Origin: Gammaproteobacteria bacterium
GTDB lineage: Bacteria > Pseudomonadota > Gammaproteobacteria > Steroidobacterales > Steroidobacteraceae
DNA: 64,000 nt
Direction: 5' to 3'
Assembly (NCBI GenBank): GCA_018970145.1
Contig: JAGWWY010000005.1
Coordinates: 92,873 to 156,872 of the forward strand
Positions 19,107 through 27,483 of this stretch are shown here, one piece after another (positions within the stretch are counted from its first letter, which is position 1; the number at the start of each line of letters is the position of its first letter). A model generated the notes under the pieces. The model saw only the letters and a list, made by a program, of their open reading frames with translations, searched no databases and was not told where the DNA came from. The translations under genes and the position numbers were made by a program.

Positions 19107-20147
19107 TTACTCCGTCGCGTGTTGAGGTTCTGACAACGCGAGTTGGAGTATAAGGCCTAGACCCTGCTTGATCGCCGCGGCGTCCGTTGGCTGTAATCGA
19201 GCGCTCGGATCTGCAGAACTCGAAACGCCCCAGAGCGACTTGCCGCACTCGGCAATCGCGGTCAATAAACCAAGCGGCATACGTGCTGCGTCCCAATGCG
19301 TGAGCATCACGCCGGCAATTGGTAACGAGGACTGCAACCAACGCAAGGCTTCACTACGTGAAATCGTCGTCGGCAGCACGAGAATCAGCCGCTGAGCAGG
19401 CGAATCGTGCGAGAACTTGTCCTGCAGTTCGCCAAGCGAAGTACCCGCCGAATCGACAACGGCATGTGCTGGCGCCTTGGCGCCCCATCCGGCTTCGACT
19501 CCAGCGCGATCGGTCATCGCAAAGAAACGCTCACGACTACCCGGGCGTGTATCACGCCATGACTGAACCATACCCGTGTCGATCGATAGTTGAATGGCAA
19601 GGGTCGTCTTACCGGCACCGGCGGGTCCGACGAGATGGCAACCAGATATGTCTTCGCCATGGACAATCGCAAGATCATCGATTACTTGCTGCGCCATCGC
19701 ATCGAGATCGTCGAGATGATCGAGCAAGCGCATCGCGTATTGCGCAGAGACACCCTGCTCCAGCATGGCCATCTTCTCACGCATCAACACGGGCGTACCA
19801 CCGTTGACAGCGAGTCGCTTTTCCAGCGCCTGTAATTCTTGTCGGATCGCCTTCACCAAGGCAGAACCATCCACGCTCGACGATGGCGTCGCAGATGCGG
19901 AGGCATCCGCTACGGGAGCGCCGTTGTTGACGCGCTTCGGCAAGACTTTGGCAATTTGCGAGGTGAGTTCCTCACGAAACCCTGGGGCTGGTACGAAGCC
20001 ATCGTCCTCGGCTTCGACACACACCAACAGCTCGGTGATATTGCCGATCTTGTTGGTCGAGAGGATCAGCGCCTCGCTGCCATAACGCTGCCGCGCCTGT
20101 TCGCTGGCTTCGCTGAAAGTATCTGCTGTGACTCGCTCTATACGCAT
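19107..20147 (-). CDS. flhF: Divergent FlhF, SRP-type GTPase family, degenerate motifs
   Basis: FlhF directs polar placement of the flagellum. The N-terminal B domain is recognisable (MRIERVTADTFSEASEQARQ, RYGSEALILSTNK). A P-loop GPAGAGKT (164-171) survives. The rest of the GTPase core is eroded: no DxxR-type G2 motif, DSAG (222-225) where DTAG is expected, and THWD (273-276) where TKLD is expected. At 346 residues it is shorter than FlhF from Pseudomonas or Vibrio. Position between flhA and flhG supports orthology. It may bind nucleotide poorly or with altered specificity (inference). Confidence 0.88.
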   Translation of the reverse strand: MRIERVTADTFSEASEQARQRYGSEALILSTNKIGNITELLVCVEAEDDGFVPAPGFREELTSQIAKVLPKRVNNGAPVADASASATPSSSVDGSALVKAIRQELQALEKRLAVNGGTPVLMREKMAMLEQGVSAQYAMRLLDHLDDLDAMAQQVIDDLAIVHGEDISGCHLVGPAGAGKTTLAIQLSIDTGMVQSWRDTRPGSRERFFAMTDRAGVEAGWGAKAPAHAVVDSAGTSLGELQDKFSHDSPAQRLILVLPTTISRSEALRWLQSSLPIAGVMLTHWDAARMPLGLLTAIAECGKSLWGVSSSADPSARLQPTDAAAIKQGLGLILQLALSEPQHATE

Positions 20148-20159
20148 GTCTCAATATCC

Positions 20160-22271
20160 TCAGGCCGCCACACCTTGGCGCGCTTGCACCGTGATGCTTT
20201 GGGTAACTTTCAGATTTGTGTCTTCAGGCAGTTCCGAGTACGACAGGACCGCAAGGCCCGGTACGCGCGGCCGCAAAATGCGCGAGAGCCAAGGCCGTAG
20301 CGTTGGCGAGGTCACGAGCACAGCCGGGCGATCGAGGTTGAGCTCCTCTTGCGCGGCCGTATTCACCGAACGCAACAAGCCCTCAGCCAACTCGGGTTCG
20401 ATCGGAACGCTGCCGCCTTGCCCACGACGCACGGTACCGTGCAACACCTGTTCGAGCTCGGGAGCGAGCGTCATCACATTGAGCTCCTCGCCGTGCGCCA
20501 CGTATTGCTGCACGATCATGCGACCGAGTGCAATTCGAGCAACTCCGGTGAGCTCCTCGACGTCTTGTACCTTCTCGACGATGGGTGCGAGTGCGGCGAG
20601 CACACCGCGTAAATCGCGTATCGCCACGCCTTCGGCAAGCAAGCCTTGCAACACTTGCGTGAGCGTGCCGATCGGCAGCTTCTTCGGCACTAGCTCTTCG
20701 ACGAGCTTCGGCGCAGCAGCCGCCAGCTTGTCGACGAGCTGCTGCGTTTCATCGTGACCGAGCAGTAGATGCGACTGGTCCTGAAGAATCTTGTTGAGAT
20801 GGGTCGCTATGGTCGTGCTGGCATCGACGACGGTATAACCGAGTGAGCGAGCGTAATCGCGCTGCGCCGGGTCGATCCATACTGCATCGAGACCGAAGGT
20901 CGGATCTTTGGTGCGCAGCCCCTGTAACTCACCGTGCACCATGCCGGAGTGGATCGCGAGTTCGCGCGTTGGCTTCACCTCGCCGCGACCAATGACCACG
21001 CCGTTGATCATGATCTGGTAAGCCTCAGGGCGCAGATCGAGGTTATCGCGAATGTGAACCTGAGGAATCAGGAAGCCCAGTTCATACGTCAGCTTCTTGC
21101 GGATGCCGCGAATACGCGTGACGAGAGCACCGCCCTGCTGCGAATCGATCAGCGCCACCAAGGCATAGCCCACCTCGAGGCCAATCGCATCGGCTTGCTG
21201 AACATCAGACCAAGTGAGTTCGCGTGGCGCTGCCGGTGCGTCTTCGGCTTTTTTAGCCTCTGCCACCGTCTGCTGTTTTTTCTTGGTCATCAACCACGCG
21301 CCGCCGGCCGTTACCGCTGCGAGGGCCAAGAAGGCCAAGTGGGGCATCCCCGGAATGATGCCAAGCAACGCCAGAATACCCGCCGTTAGCCACCAAGCCT
21401 CGACATTGTTGAACTGACTGGTCGTCTGATTGTGCAGCGTCTCCTCACCGGAGACGCGCGTGACGATGATCGCTGTGGCGATCGACAACAATAGCGCGGG
21501 CACTTGAGCGACGAGACCATCACCGACGGCGAGCGTCGAGTAACGCTCCATGGCTTCACCAACGGCCAAGCCATGCTGCATCGTACCGACCAAGACACCG
21601 CCGATGATATTGATGAACAGAATCAAGATACCGGCGATCGCGTCACCACGAACGAACTTGCTCGCACCGTCCATCGAACCGTAAAAGTCCGCCTCCGAAG
21701 TGATCTCCTTACGACGTGTGCGCGCTTGATCTTGAGTGATGAGTCCCGAGGCGAGATCGGCATCGACGGCCATCTGCTTACCGGGCATCGCATCGAGGGT
21801 GAAGCGGGCGGTCACTTCGGACACGCGACCAGCACCCTTGGTGACGACGACAAAGTTGATGATGACGAGGATCGCAAAAACCACGAGACCTACGATGTAA
21901 TCACCGCCGACTAGCACGGAGCCAAAGGCCTCGATCACCGCACCTGCAGCATCCGGTCCCTCGTGACCGGCGCTCAATACCACGCGAGTCGAGGCGACGT
22001 TGAGCGCGAGGCGCAGCAAAGTCGCAAACAGCAACACAGTTGGAAAGACCGAGAATGACAACGGTCGAGCGGCCGAGATCGACAGAAAAATGATGACGAG
22101 CGAGAGTGCGATATTGAACGTAAAAAAGAGATCGAGCAGCGGCGTCGGCACTGGCAAAATGAGCATGCCGAGCAGCACTAGGAAACCCAACGGGATCGCG
22201 ACCGCCTGTAGCGGCACGCTTCCGACCCATTGTCGGAGATTCGACGGCAGTGCAAACGGCATCGACGCCAT
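20160..22271 (-). CDS. flhA: Flagellar export gate protein FlhA
   Basis: Forms the nonameric ring of the flagellar type III export gate; its cytoplasmic domain docks chaperone-substrate complexes. The N-terminal half has about eight membrane segments. FHIPEP-family blocks are present: RLALNVASTRVVL, VVFAILVIINFVVVTKGAGRVSEVTARFTLDAMPGKQ (split here only for description), FYGSMDGASKFVRGDAIAGI and the AEVGRIALGR-like cytoplasmic region. I chose the ATG at 22271 (703 residues); an ATG at 22262 and a TTG at 22292 are alternatives. A sigma54 promoter lies about 80 bases upstream. Confidence 0.96.
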   Translation of the reverse strand: MASMPFALPSNLRQWVGSVPLQAVAIPLGFLVLLGMLILPVPTPLLDLFFTFNIALSLVIIFLSISAARPLSFSVFPTVLLFATLLRLALNVASTRVVLSAGHEGPDAAGAVIEAFGSVLVGGDYIVGLVVFAILVIINFVVVTKGAGRVSEVTARFTLDAMPGKQMAVDADLASGLITQDQARTRRKEITSEADFYGSMDGASKFVRGDAIAGILILFINIIGGVLVGTMQHGLAVGEAMERYSTLAVGDGLVAQVPALLLSIATAIIVTRVSGEETLHNQTTSQFNNVEAWWLTAGILALLGIIPGMPHLAFLALAAVTAGGAWLMTKKKQQTVAEAKKAEDAPAAPRELTWSDVQQADAIGLEVGYALVALIDSQQGGALVTRIRGIRKKLTYELGFLIPQVHIRDNLDLRPEAYQIMINGVVIGRGEVKPTRELAIHSGMVHGELQGLRTKDPTFGLDAVWIDPAQRDYARSLGYTVVDASTTIATHLNKILQDQSHLLLGHDETQQLVDKLAAAAPKLVEELVPKKLPIGTLTQVLQGLLAEGVAIRDLRGVLAALAPIVEKVQDVEELTGVARIALGRMIVQQYVAHGEELNVMTLAPELEQVLHGTVRRGQGGSVPIEPELAEGLLRSVNTAAQEELNLDRPAVLVTSPTLRPWLSRILRPRVPGLAVLSYSELPEDTNLKVTQSITVQARQGVAA

Positions 22272-22351
22272 AGTAAAATTCAATCTACTCAATAAGTTAC
22301 GTTATCGACCGGCAAAGCCAGCATGACTTTGCCGATCCCCGTACTGTGGTA

Positions 22352-22367
22352 TGCAACCCACATGCCA
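22352..22367 (-). promoter_or_regulatory. Sigma54 promoter for flhA
   Basis: On the minus strand this reads TGGCAT-GTGGG-TTGCA, a complete match to the -24/-12 consensus with the invariant GG and GC correctly spaced. It is followed about 80 bases later by the flhA start, so the flhA-flhF-flhG-fliA operon is probably sigma54-dependent, as in Pseudomonas. Confidence 0.88.
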
Positions 22368-22445
22368 ATATTCAACGTCGGAACCGCTCAAGCACAGCCC
22401 GGCGCGGTCGACTACCGAAGTGAACCCTGTCTGAAGAGCGTATCC

Positions 22446-23012
22446 ATGGCACCACATCGATTCGTCCTGGCGTTGGGGTTGGGTTTGTTGGCACTTTCGG
22501 GCTGTACCCGAGTGAGCTCCACCACCCAACTCGCCCCCAAACAGGTCGTCCCCGCGACGACCTCGACACCGATCGCAGCGCCGATCGAACCCCGTCGCCT
22601 CGAGCGTGCGCAGTCACTGCTCTCTCGGCTCAGCCTGCGGCCACGCAAGCCCGCAGCGCCGCCCTCACCACCGGTCGTCTACTCGGAAGATTTGATTGCC
22701 GTCGGCTATGCCTCGATTACGGCTCAACCGAGCACAGACGTGGCGCAACGTCGCTTGATGGCGGCTCGGGCCTCTCGAATCGATGCCTACCGAAACATGG
22801 CCGAACTCGTCTATGGCGTCACCTTCGGTAGCGAAAGTGCGACCGACGATAATCGGCTTCAGAACGACGTGACCCGTACGCGTGTGACCGGTCGACTGCA
22901 AGGTGTCGAGATCATCAGTATCGAACCACTCGGCAACGACACGTACCAGACGACGCTGCGATTGCCTGGCGTTGAAGTCGCACGTTTGCGTAGCGCCACC
23001 GCTGCTCGATGA
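22446..23012 (+). CDS. FlgP/LPP20-like outer-membrane lipoprotein
   Basis: Exported lipoprotein of 188 residues. The signal sequence ends in the lipobox LALSGC. A proline-rich linker (about 30-85) leads to a domain with DLIAVGYASITAQPSTDVAQRRLMAARASRIDA and YRNMAELVYG. This is the pattern of FlgP/LPP20 lipoproteins, where a row of short helices carries RAA..DAYR..AE. FlgP supports the outer-membrane collar of sheathed or high-torque flagella in Vibrio and Campylobacter. I started at ATG 22446 because of the lipobox; the frame is open upstream to 22323. It overlaps the next gene as ATGA. Flagellar role is inferred from similarity and location. Confidence 0.72.
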   Translation: MAPHRFVLALGLGLLALSGCTRVSSTTQLAPKQVVPATTSTPIAAPIEPRRLERAQSLLSRLSLRPRKPAAPPSPPVVYSEDLIAVGYASITAQPSTDVAQRRLMAARASRIDAYRNMAELVYGVTFGSESATDDNRLQNDVTRTRVTGRLQGVEIISIEPLGNDTYQTTLRLPGVEVARLRSATAAR

Positions 23013-23893
23013 ATCCTCTCTCGAACCGTTATGTGCCAGTGCGTCTCGCAGTCGTCGCGGCGCTTGCCGGGCTGAGCGCCAACCCCTCGCTCTGCGCAGA
23101 AACTCAAGACGAATTGCTCGATCGAGCTGCGCAGTGGCAGAGCTGTTTACAGGACGAGACGACAGCCGAAGCGCTGGCCAGATGCACTCAGCCGACGCCC
23201 TGCGCTTCACCATCGCCGATCACCACGGCGGGTTGGAGTCGCCCGATCCGGTTGAGTTGGCTTGCGGGTGAAGCACATCCGGCTTGGTCCGCAAGCGAGC
23301 GAGCACGCCTCGCGGATCTTGGATCTCAGCGCGCCCGCCGACTGATCGAAACGCATGCGGGCACGCATCTAGCGCAAATCACCAGCGACAAGATGACTGC
23401 GGCACTCGAGATCGAGACTGCATTTGCCGGTGTCACCCAAGGGCATCGCGAGTTGACCGATTGGATCCGCACGCCGCGTAAGCTCACACTCACGGCGCGG
23501 TTGGCCGGTAATCAGCATACGATCACGGCCAGCGTTCCTGTTCAGCTGCGGCCATATCAAGGCGAGGCCAACGACGCGACGTGGTTGCGATCCACGCTTG
23601 AGGATCTCGAGCGTGGCACGCGCAAGCTACTCGACGAATTTGCCTGCACCCCCTTGAGCTTTCCGTTGTTGAAAAGCGCAGGGGCAAGACTCGCACTCGA
23701 TCTTCAAGGTGTGCGTGGCGCCAAAACGAATCAGGCACTATTACTCGTGCCGCTCGTGCCGGGTAACAGGCTCGAGAGCTGGCCCGTGGCCCGTATCACC
23801 GGTAGCGACCCGGCACGCAACGGTGAGTTGGAAGTGATCTCCGGCAGCGCAGATCTCTGCGCCACCGAGAGTTGCATCGCGATTCCGCTTTAA
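23009..23893 (+). CDS. Exported protein of unknown function paired with the FlgP-like lipoprotein
   Basis: I do not recognise this 294-residue protein. A signal peptide ends near LCAE (residue 30). Four cysteines near the N-terminus (SCLQ, RCTQ, PCAS) and two near the C-terminus (DLCATESC) could form disulfides in the periplasm. The middle region has ALEIETAFAGVTQGHRELTDWI and beta-rich stretches. It is translationally coupled to the FlgP-like gene, so a FlgT-like collar partner is a reasonable guess, but I see no diagnostic motif. Confidence 0.7.
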   Translation: MNPLSNRYVPVRLAVVAALAGLSANPSLCAETQDELLDRAAQWQSCLQDETTAEALARCTQPTPCASPSPITTAGWSRPIRLSWLAGEAHPAWSASERARLADLGSQRARRLIETHAGTHLAQITSDKMTAALEIETAFAGVTQGHRELTDWIRTPRKLTLTARLAGNQHTITASVPVQLRPYQGEANDATWLRSTLEDLERGTRKLLDEFACTPLSFPLLKSAGARLALDLQGVRGAKTNQALLLVPLVPGNRLESWPVARITGSDPARNGELEVISGSADLCATESCIAIPL

Positions 23894-23918
23894 GCAGCCG
23901 ACCTGTTAACCGATCGAC

Positions 23919-24800
23919 TTAGTTGCCCGTCTGCTTGCGAAACGCCGGTACGCCGCCCTGCAGTTCCGGCGATTTCTTCTCGAGCAGCGAACGCAGCTCC
24001 GCCATTTCCTTGCGAAGCGTCGCCACGTCCTCCGCCGTCTTCTTCAATTCGCGAGCCTGCGCATCGGTCAAGGCTGCCGTGCGATTCGATCCCGTCGCTG
24101 GCGCCGCCGGCTTGATGCCCTTCACCGCTACCGTGATCTCGTTGATGCGCGCATCCAGACGCGCGATTGCCTTGTCGAGATTGGCACTTTGCGTCTCGTT
24201 GGCTTTGGCAATCGTTCTTTCGATCACGGCCGCGCGAGCCGCCTCTTCTGCCTTAGCCGCTGCGGGTCTAGCCGCGGCATCTTCACGAGCCGTGCCGAGA
24301 ATTTCTTTCAGTCGGCGGCTCTCAAGATCGATCAGGGCAGCACGATCCGCCTTGGTCTGCTCTCGAAGAACGACCATGGCACGCTGAGTCGTGTCGTCGG
24401 CGACCTTTTCGTATTTCTTGAGCACCTCTTCGAACTGCGCAACTCGCTTGAGAGCGCCCTCGAGTGCCTCGATCTGCGCAGCTTGGTTGTTCATGACGGC
24501 AAGCAGCGCATCACTCTTAGCCGAAATATCGCGAAAGACGATGGCGATCACAACCGCCAACACGATCCCGATACCGAGAATCACCGCACCCAGAATCGCC
24601 GGCGCATTACGCACCGCCTTCGTGGTTTCCTCGTTGGCTTCGACCACACGCGACAAGCGTGCAAGCGCTTCGCTTGTCATTTGCGCGCTGTCATTGGCAG
24701 CATCCGCCGCGTCGAGGACGAGCGAGGTCAGTGTCTCAAGTGGGCTGCCATCAGATTTATCTGCAACCGACGGCGCGTGTTCGTTCTTTACTTCGGTCAT
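23919..24800 (-). CDS. Membrane-anchored coiled-coil protein, unknown
   Basis: Unrecognised 293-residue protein. One transmembrane segment (about 68-89, AILGAVILGIGIVLAVVIAIVF) separates a short acidic N-terminal part from a long alanine-, lysine- and glutamate-rich region predicted to be coiled coil (about 90-280). The latter includes AQIEALEGALKRVAQFEEVLKKYEK and LKKTAEDVATLRKEMAELRSLLEK. AGGAAG precedes the ATG at 24800. It is the last gene of the transcript running through fliR and flhB, and it converges with the exported-protein gene with a 25-base gap. A scaffold or tether role is possible but not shown. Confidence 0.8.
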   Translation of the reverse strand: MTEVKNEHAPSVADKSDGSPLETLTSLVLDAADAANDSAQMTSEALARLSRVVEANEETTKAVRNAPAILGAVILGIGIVLAVVIAIVFRDISAKSDALLAVMNNQAAQIEALEGALKRVAQFEEVLKKYEKVADDTTQRAMVVLREQTKADRAALIDLESRRLKEILGTAREDAAARPAAAKAEEAARAAVIERTIAKANETQSANLDKAIARLDARINEITVAVKGIKPAAPATGSNRTAALTDAQARELKKTAEDVATLRKEMAELRSLLEKKSPELQGGVPAFRKQTGN

Positions 24801-24820
24801 GATGACTCTTCCTGTTGAAC

Positions 24821-25285
24821 TCAGCGCTGCACGCCGCGACGCAGATTTTTAGTACGCGCGATAGTGGCTTCGATGCGCTCACGCAGCTTGTTGTCGAACG
24901 TCAACGCCTCTTTGATGCGAGAGACTTCTTCCAGCATTTTTTCGGCCTGGTCGTACGCCTCTGCAAGCTTCGCCTGACGCTGCTCGAAACTCTCAACTAA
25001 AGCATCTGCCTTAGCGAGCGTGTCTTGCAGCGCCACCACCTTGGTGTCCTCAGCAGTCGACGTATCCGGGGTCTGACCAACGAACACCTCGTTAGGAACG
25101 ACCGTTGGTATTGCGCCCACGTGGACTTGGTTCTTGTGGACTTCGACCTCGGCGCGGCTCACCGCACTCTCGGAGACCGCAGAGTTCACGAACTCATTCA
25201 TACGCTGCGGCGCACTGGTAGCCGATTTCAAAATTCCGGATTCATCCGGATGGAAGTGGTCATCAGGATGTTTTTTATCACTCAT
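24821..25285 (-). CDS. Small soluble coiled-coil protein, unknown
   Basis: Unrecognised 154-residue protein without signal or membrane segment. The N-terminal half is polar and likely unstructured (HPDDHFHPDESG). The C-terminal half is a coiled coil (VVALQDTLAKADALVESFEQRQ onward, ending in a basic tail RTKNLRRGVQR). I chose the ATG at 25285, five bases after the previous stop; the frame is open upstream into that gene. It lies between two membrane proteins of the same transcript. Confidence 0.78.
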   Translation of the reverse strand: MSDKKHPDDHFHPDESGILKSATSAPQRMNEFVNSAVSESAVSRAEVEVHKNQVHVGAIPTVVPNEVFVGQTPDTSTAEDTKVVALQDTLAKADALVESFEQRQAKLAEAYDQAEKMLEEVSRIKEALTFDNKLRERIEATIARTKNLRRGVQR

Positions 25286-25290
25286 CGGAA

Positions 25291-26325
25291 TCACCCTTTT
25301 TTGGTGTTCTGCACAATCGACGGATTCACGCGACAGGGACCGATGCCCCAAATCTGACTCAAGTGACGCTCGGCGTCCGCCGTGCCCTCGAAGGGTCCAA
25401 CTTGCAAACGCCACTTATCCTGCTCACGCAGCACGCGCGTCGGCACGGTTCGCCCCAAGCGCTCGCGGACAATATCCAGGGTCGCCTCGTCCGAATATAC
25501 CCCGCAATCATAAACTCGCAGACGCTTATCTTCGGTGAGCTGGCTTTGGGCGAACCACCCGCCAGCGATCAGCAAGACCACAATCACGAGCATCGTGACC
25601 GCCCGACCGTAGAGCGCCCACCACGGACGGTGCGTTGCGTCAAAGCCCCGCTCACGAGCGCGCTCGGCTGCCAAGGCCGTTAGTACATCGTCTCGCTCTG
25701 CGACATCCCGCTCGATCGAGACGCCAGCTGCAGATTTGGCCGCAGATTTGGCCGCAGATTTGGGCGTGGCCGCCGCCTCGGACGCTGGCTCTGGCGCCGG
25801 CTCGAGCGCGAACTCGGGCGTCTGTCGGGTGACGGCGCTGTCGATCGGCGCAGTCCCCTCGATCCACCACGTCGGACTGCCTTGGACCAAGCGCTGTAAA
25901 GCCTCGGCGAGCACTCGCTCGCTCTCGGCTTTGAGGAAGTAAACGGTGCGGAATGTCGATCCGCGCAGAGCGCGGCTGAGTCGTTGCAGCGCCAATAATT
26001 CCGACTCATCGAGTTGCTCGGCGCCATCGATCAACAGCAGCCGCGGCGCCTCATCGACGCGTGCTGCCGTCAACTGATCCACAGGTACGTCTGCCAGTAA
26101 TTTATTTGCTGCGTGTATCGCGGCGTCTACATCGCCCCTCTGATAAAACTCGACTCTCGCACCAAGCTCACGCAATCGTCGAATTAGCTCACGCGAGACT
26201 TGCGACAACGACGCCGTCGCGGCGGCTGCCAACACGACACTGTCGATGTCGCCTGCACGCAGTGCCGCCTCCACCTCGTCTGCAGCGCTATTGCCGTACC
26301 AATTTGGGAATTTGTTCTTGCTCAT
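25291..26325 (-). CDS. DamX-like membrane protein with degenerate ATPase domain and SPOR domain
   Basis: 344-residue protein with three parts. Residues 10-160 look like an AAA-type domain with a Walker B strand (PRLLLIDGAEQLDE, 95-106) but no Walker A; AAAATASLSQVS lies where the P-loop should be. An Ala/Pro/Lys linker (about 175-200) contains a KSAA repeat. A transmembrane helix (about 241-259) leads to a periplasmic SPOR-like domain (about 270-340) with KWRLQVGPFEGTADAERHL. The layout recalls DamX in inverse topology to none other in the window. The ATG overlaps the flhB stop as ATGA, tying its synthesis to the export apparatus. SPOR domains bind denuded septal peptidoglycan. Confidence 0.78.
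   Translation of the reverse strand: MSKNKFPNWYGNSAADEVEAALRAGDIDSVVLAAAATASLSQVSRELIRRLRELGARVEFYQRGDVDAAIHAANKLLADVPVDQLTAARVDEAPRLLLIDGAEQLDESELLALQRLSRALRGSTFRTVYFLKAESERVLAEALQRLVQGSPTWWIEGTAPIDSAVTRQTPEFALEPAPEPASEAAATPKSAAKSAAKSAAGVSIERDVAERDDVLTALAAERARERGFDATHRPWWALYGRAVTMLVIVVLLIAGGWFAQSQLTEDKRLRVYDCGVYSDEATLDIVRERLGRTVPTRVLREQDKWRLQVGPFEGTADAERHLSQIWGIGPCRVNPSIVQNTKKG
25730..25765. repeat. Three tandem 12-bp repeats in the linker of the SPOR protein gene
   Basis: GCAGATTTGGCC occurs twice in succession and a third time with one changed base (25730-25741, 25742-25753, 25754-25765). On the coding strand each unit encodes the four residues AAKS, giving a KSAAKSAAKSAA linker. Length could vary by slippage without breaking the frame. 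Confidence 0.9.
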
Positions 26326-27479
26326 TTTTTCTCGTCTGTTGAACGCCGACCGTTTTCGTCATAGCGGAAATCATCTGGTACCTCCGGAGCAGTGAACTCC
26401 GGTCGCTGCAGATCGGCCGATAGCGCGCTCAAGCGGAAAACATACGCGAGCACTGCCGCCACGGCTCGGTAGAGCCCCTCGGGAATCGGATCGTTTATCT
26501 CAGTCGTGTAATAGAGCGCGCGAGCAAGCGGCGGTGCGGATACCTCGGGCACGCCCGCTGCAGCGGCACGCTCCTTGATCGCTCGGGCGACTTCACCTTT
26601 TCCTTTGGCGAGGACGATCGGCACACTGCTCTGCTCTTCGTCGTATTCAAGTGCAACGGCAAACTCGCTCGGGTTCACGATCACGACATCAGCCTGCTTA
26701 ACCTTGTCGAGCATTCGGCCACGACTGAGCTCGCGTTGCTTGCGACGAATCTGTTGTTTGACCTCAGGACGGCCCTCGATATCCTTCATCTCGTCGCGAA
26801 TCTCCTGCTTGGTCATACGCAGGCGACGCAGGTAGTTCCAGCGCTGATACGGCACATCCAGAATCGCTATTGCAGCGACGACCGCGGAAACGAGGGTGAA
26901 AATCGTCAGCGCAAGCGATGCGCCGTGAACCATCATCGGTTCGAGTGCATCTCGCGACATCGAAACGATCTCCTCACGGCGTTGCCACAGCAGCAACGTC
27001 AGCACACCTGCGATTCCGATGAACTTGAGCAGATTACGCAGCACGCCCATCAATGCCTGCGTTCCGAACATCCGCTTCAGTCCATTCAAAGGATTGAGTT
27101 TCGAGCCCTTTGGCGCAGCGGCCTTCCCGGAAAATTGGAAGCCTCCGTTGACCGATGCCGCCAGCAAAGCCACCACGACCGCGACGAGGAACAACCATCT
27201 GACTGACCATAGACCATCGAAGATGGACATGCCGAGTGTCATCGGCAAATCCTGGACATCATCGATTTGGCCACGCGTGAAACTGAAGCTCTCTTTCATC
27301 TGACCGGCGATGTCGCCGACGATATCGCCACCGATGAACATCAGCATGGCACACAGCGCCATCACGACCATCGCACCACCAAAATCAGGTGATCGCGGTA
27401 ACTCGCCTCGCTCGCGCGCCTGCTGCAAGCGTTTCGCAGTTGGCTCTTCTGTTTTTTCTTGGCCTTGATCCTCTGCCAT
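26322..27479 (-). CDS. flhB: Flagellar export switch protein FlhB with NPSE in place of NPTH
   Basis: Export-gate protein that switches substrate class from rod/hook to filament. It has 385 residues: EKTEEPTAKRLQQARERGELPRS at the N-terminus, four membrane segments, then a cytoplasmic domain. In canonical FlhB the chain cleaves itself between Asn269 and Pro270 of NPTH; here residues 269-272 read NPSE, followed by FAVALEYD. Downstream family features (VLAKGKGEVARAIKERA, PLARALY, IPEGLYRAVAAVLAYVF) are normal. The asparagine nucleophile is kept but Thr and His are replaced. It follows fliR by 4 bases and overlaps the DamX-like gene as ATGA. Confidence 0.96.
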   Translation of the reverse strand: MAEDQGQEKTEEPTAKRLQQARERGELPRSPDFGGAMVVMALCAMLMFIGGDIVGDIAGQMKESFSFTRGQIDDVQDLPMTLGMSIFDGLWSVRWLFLVAVVVALLAASVNGGFQFSGKAAAPKGSKLNPLNGLKRMFGTQALMGVLRNLLKFIGIAGVLTLLLWQRREEIVSMSRDALEPMMVHGASLALTIFTLVSAVVAAIAILDVPYQRWNYLRRLRMTKQEIRDEMKDIEGRPEVKQQIRRKQRELSRGRMLDKVKQADVVIVNPSEFAVALEYDEEQSSVPIVLAKGKGEVARAIKERAAAAGVPEVSAPPLARALYYTTEINDPIPEGLYRAVAAVLAYVFRLSALSADLQRPEFTAPEVPDDFRYDENGRRSTDEKK

Positions 27480-27483
27480 GTCG

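Noticed and set aside
25730..25765. Short repeats as a CRISPR array
   Set aside because: Units are 12 bp, contiguous without spacers, and lie in frame within a coding linker.
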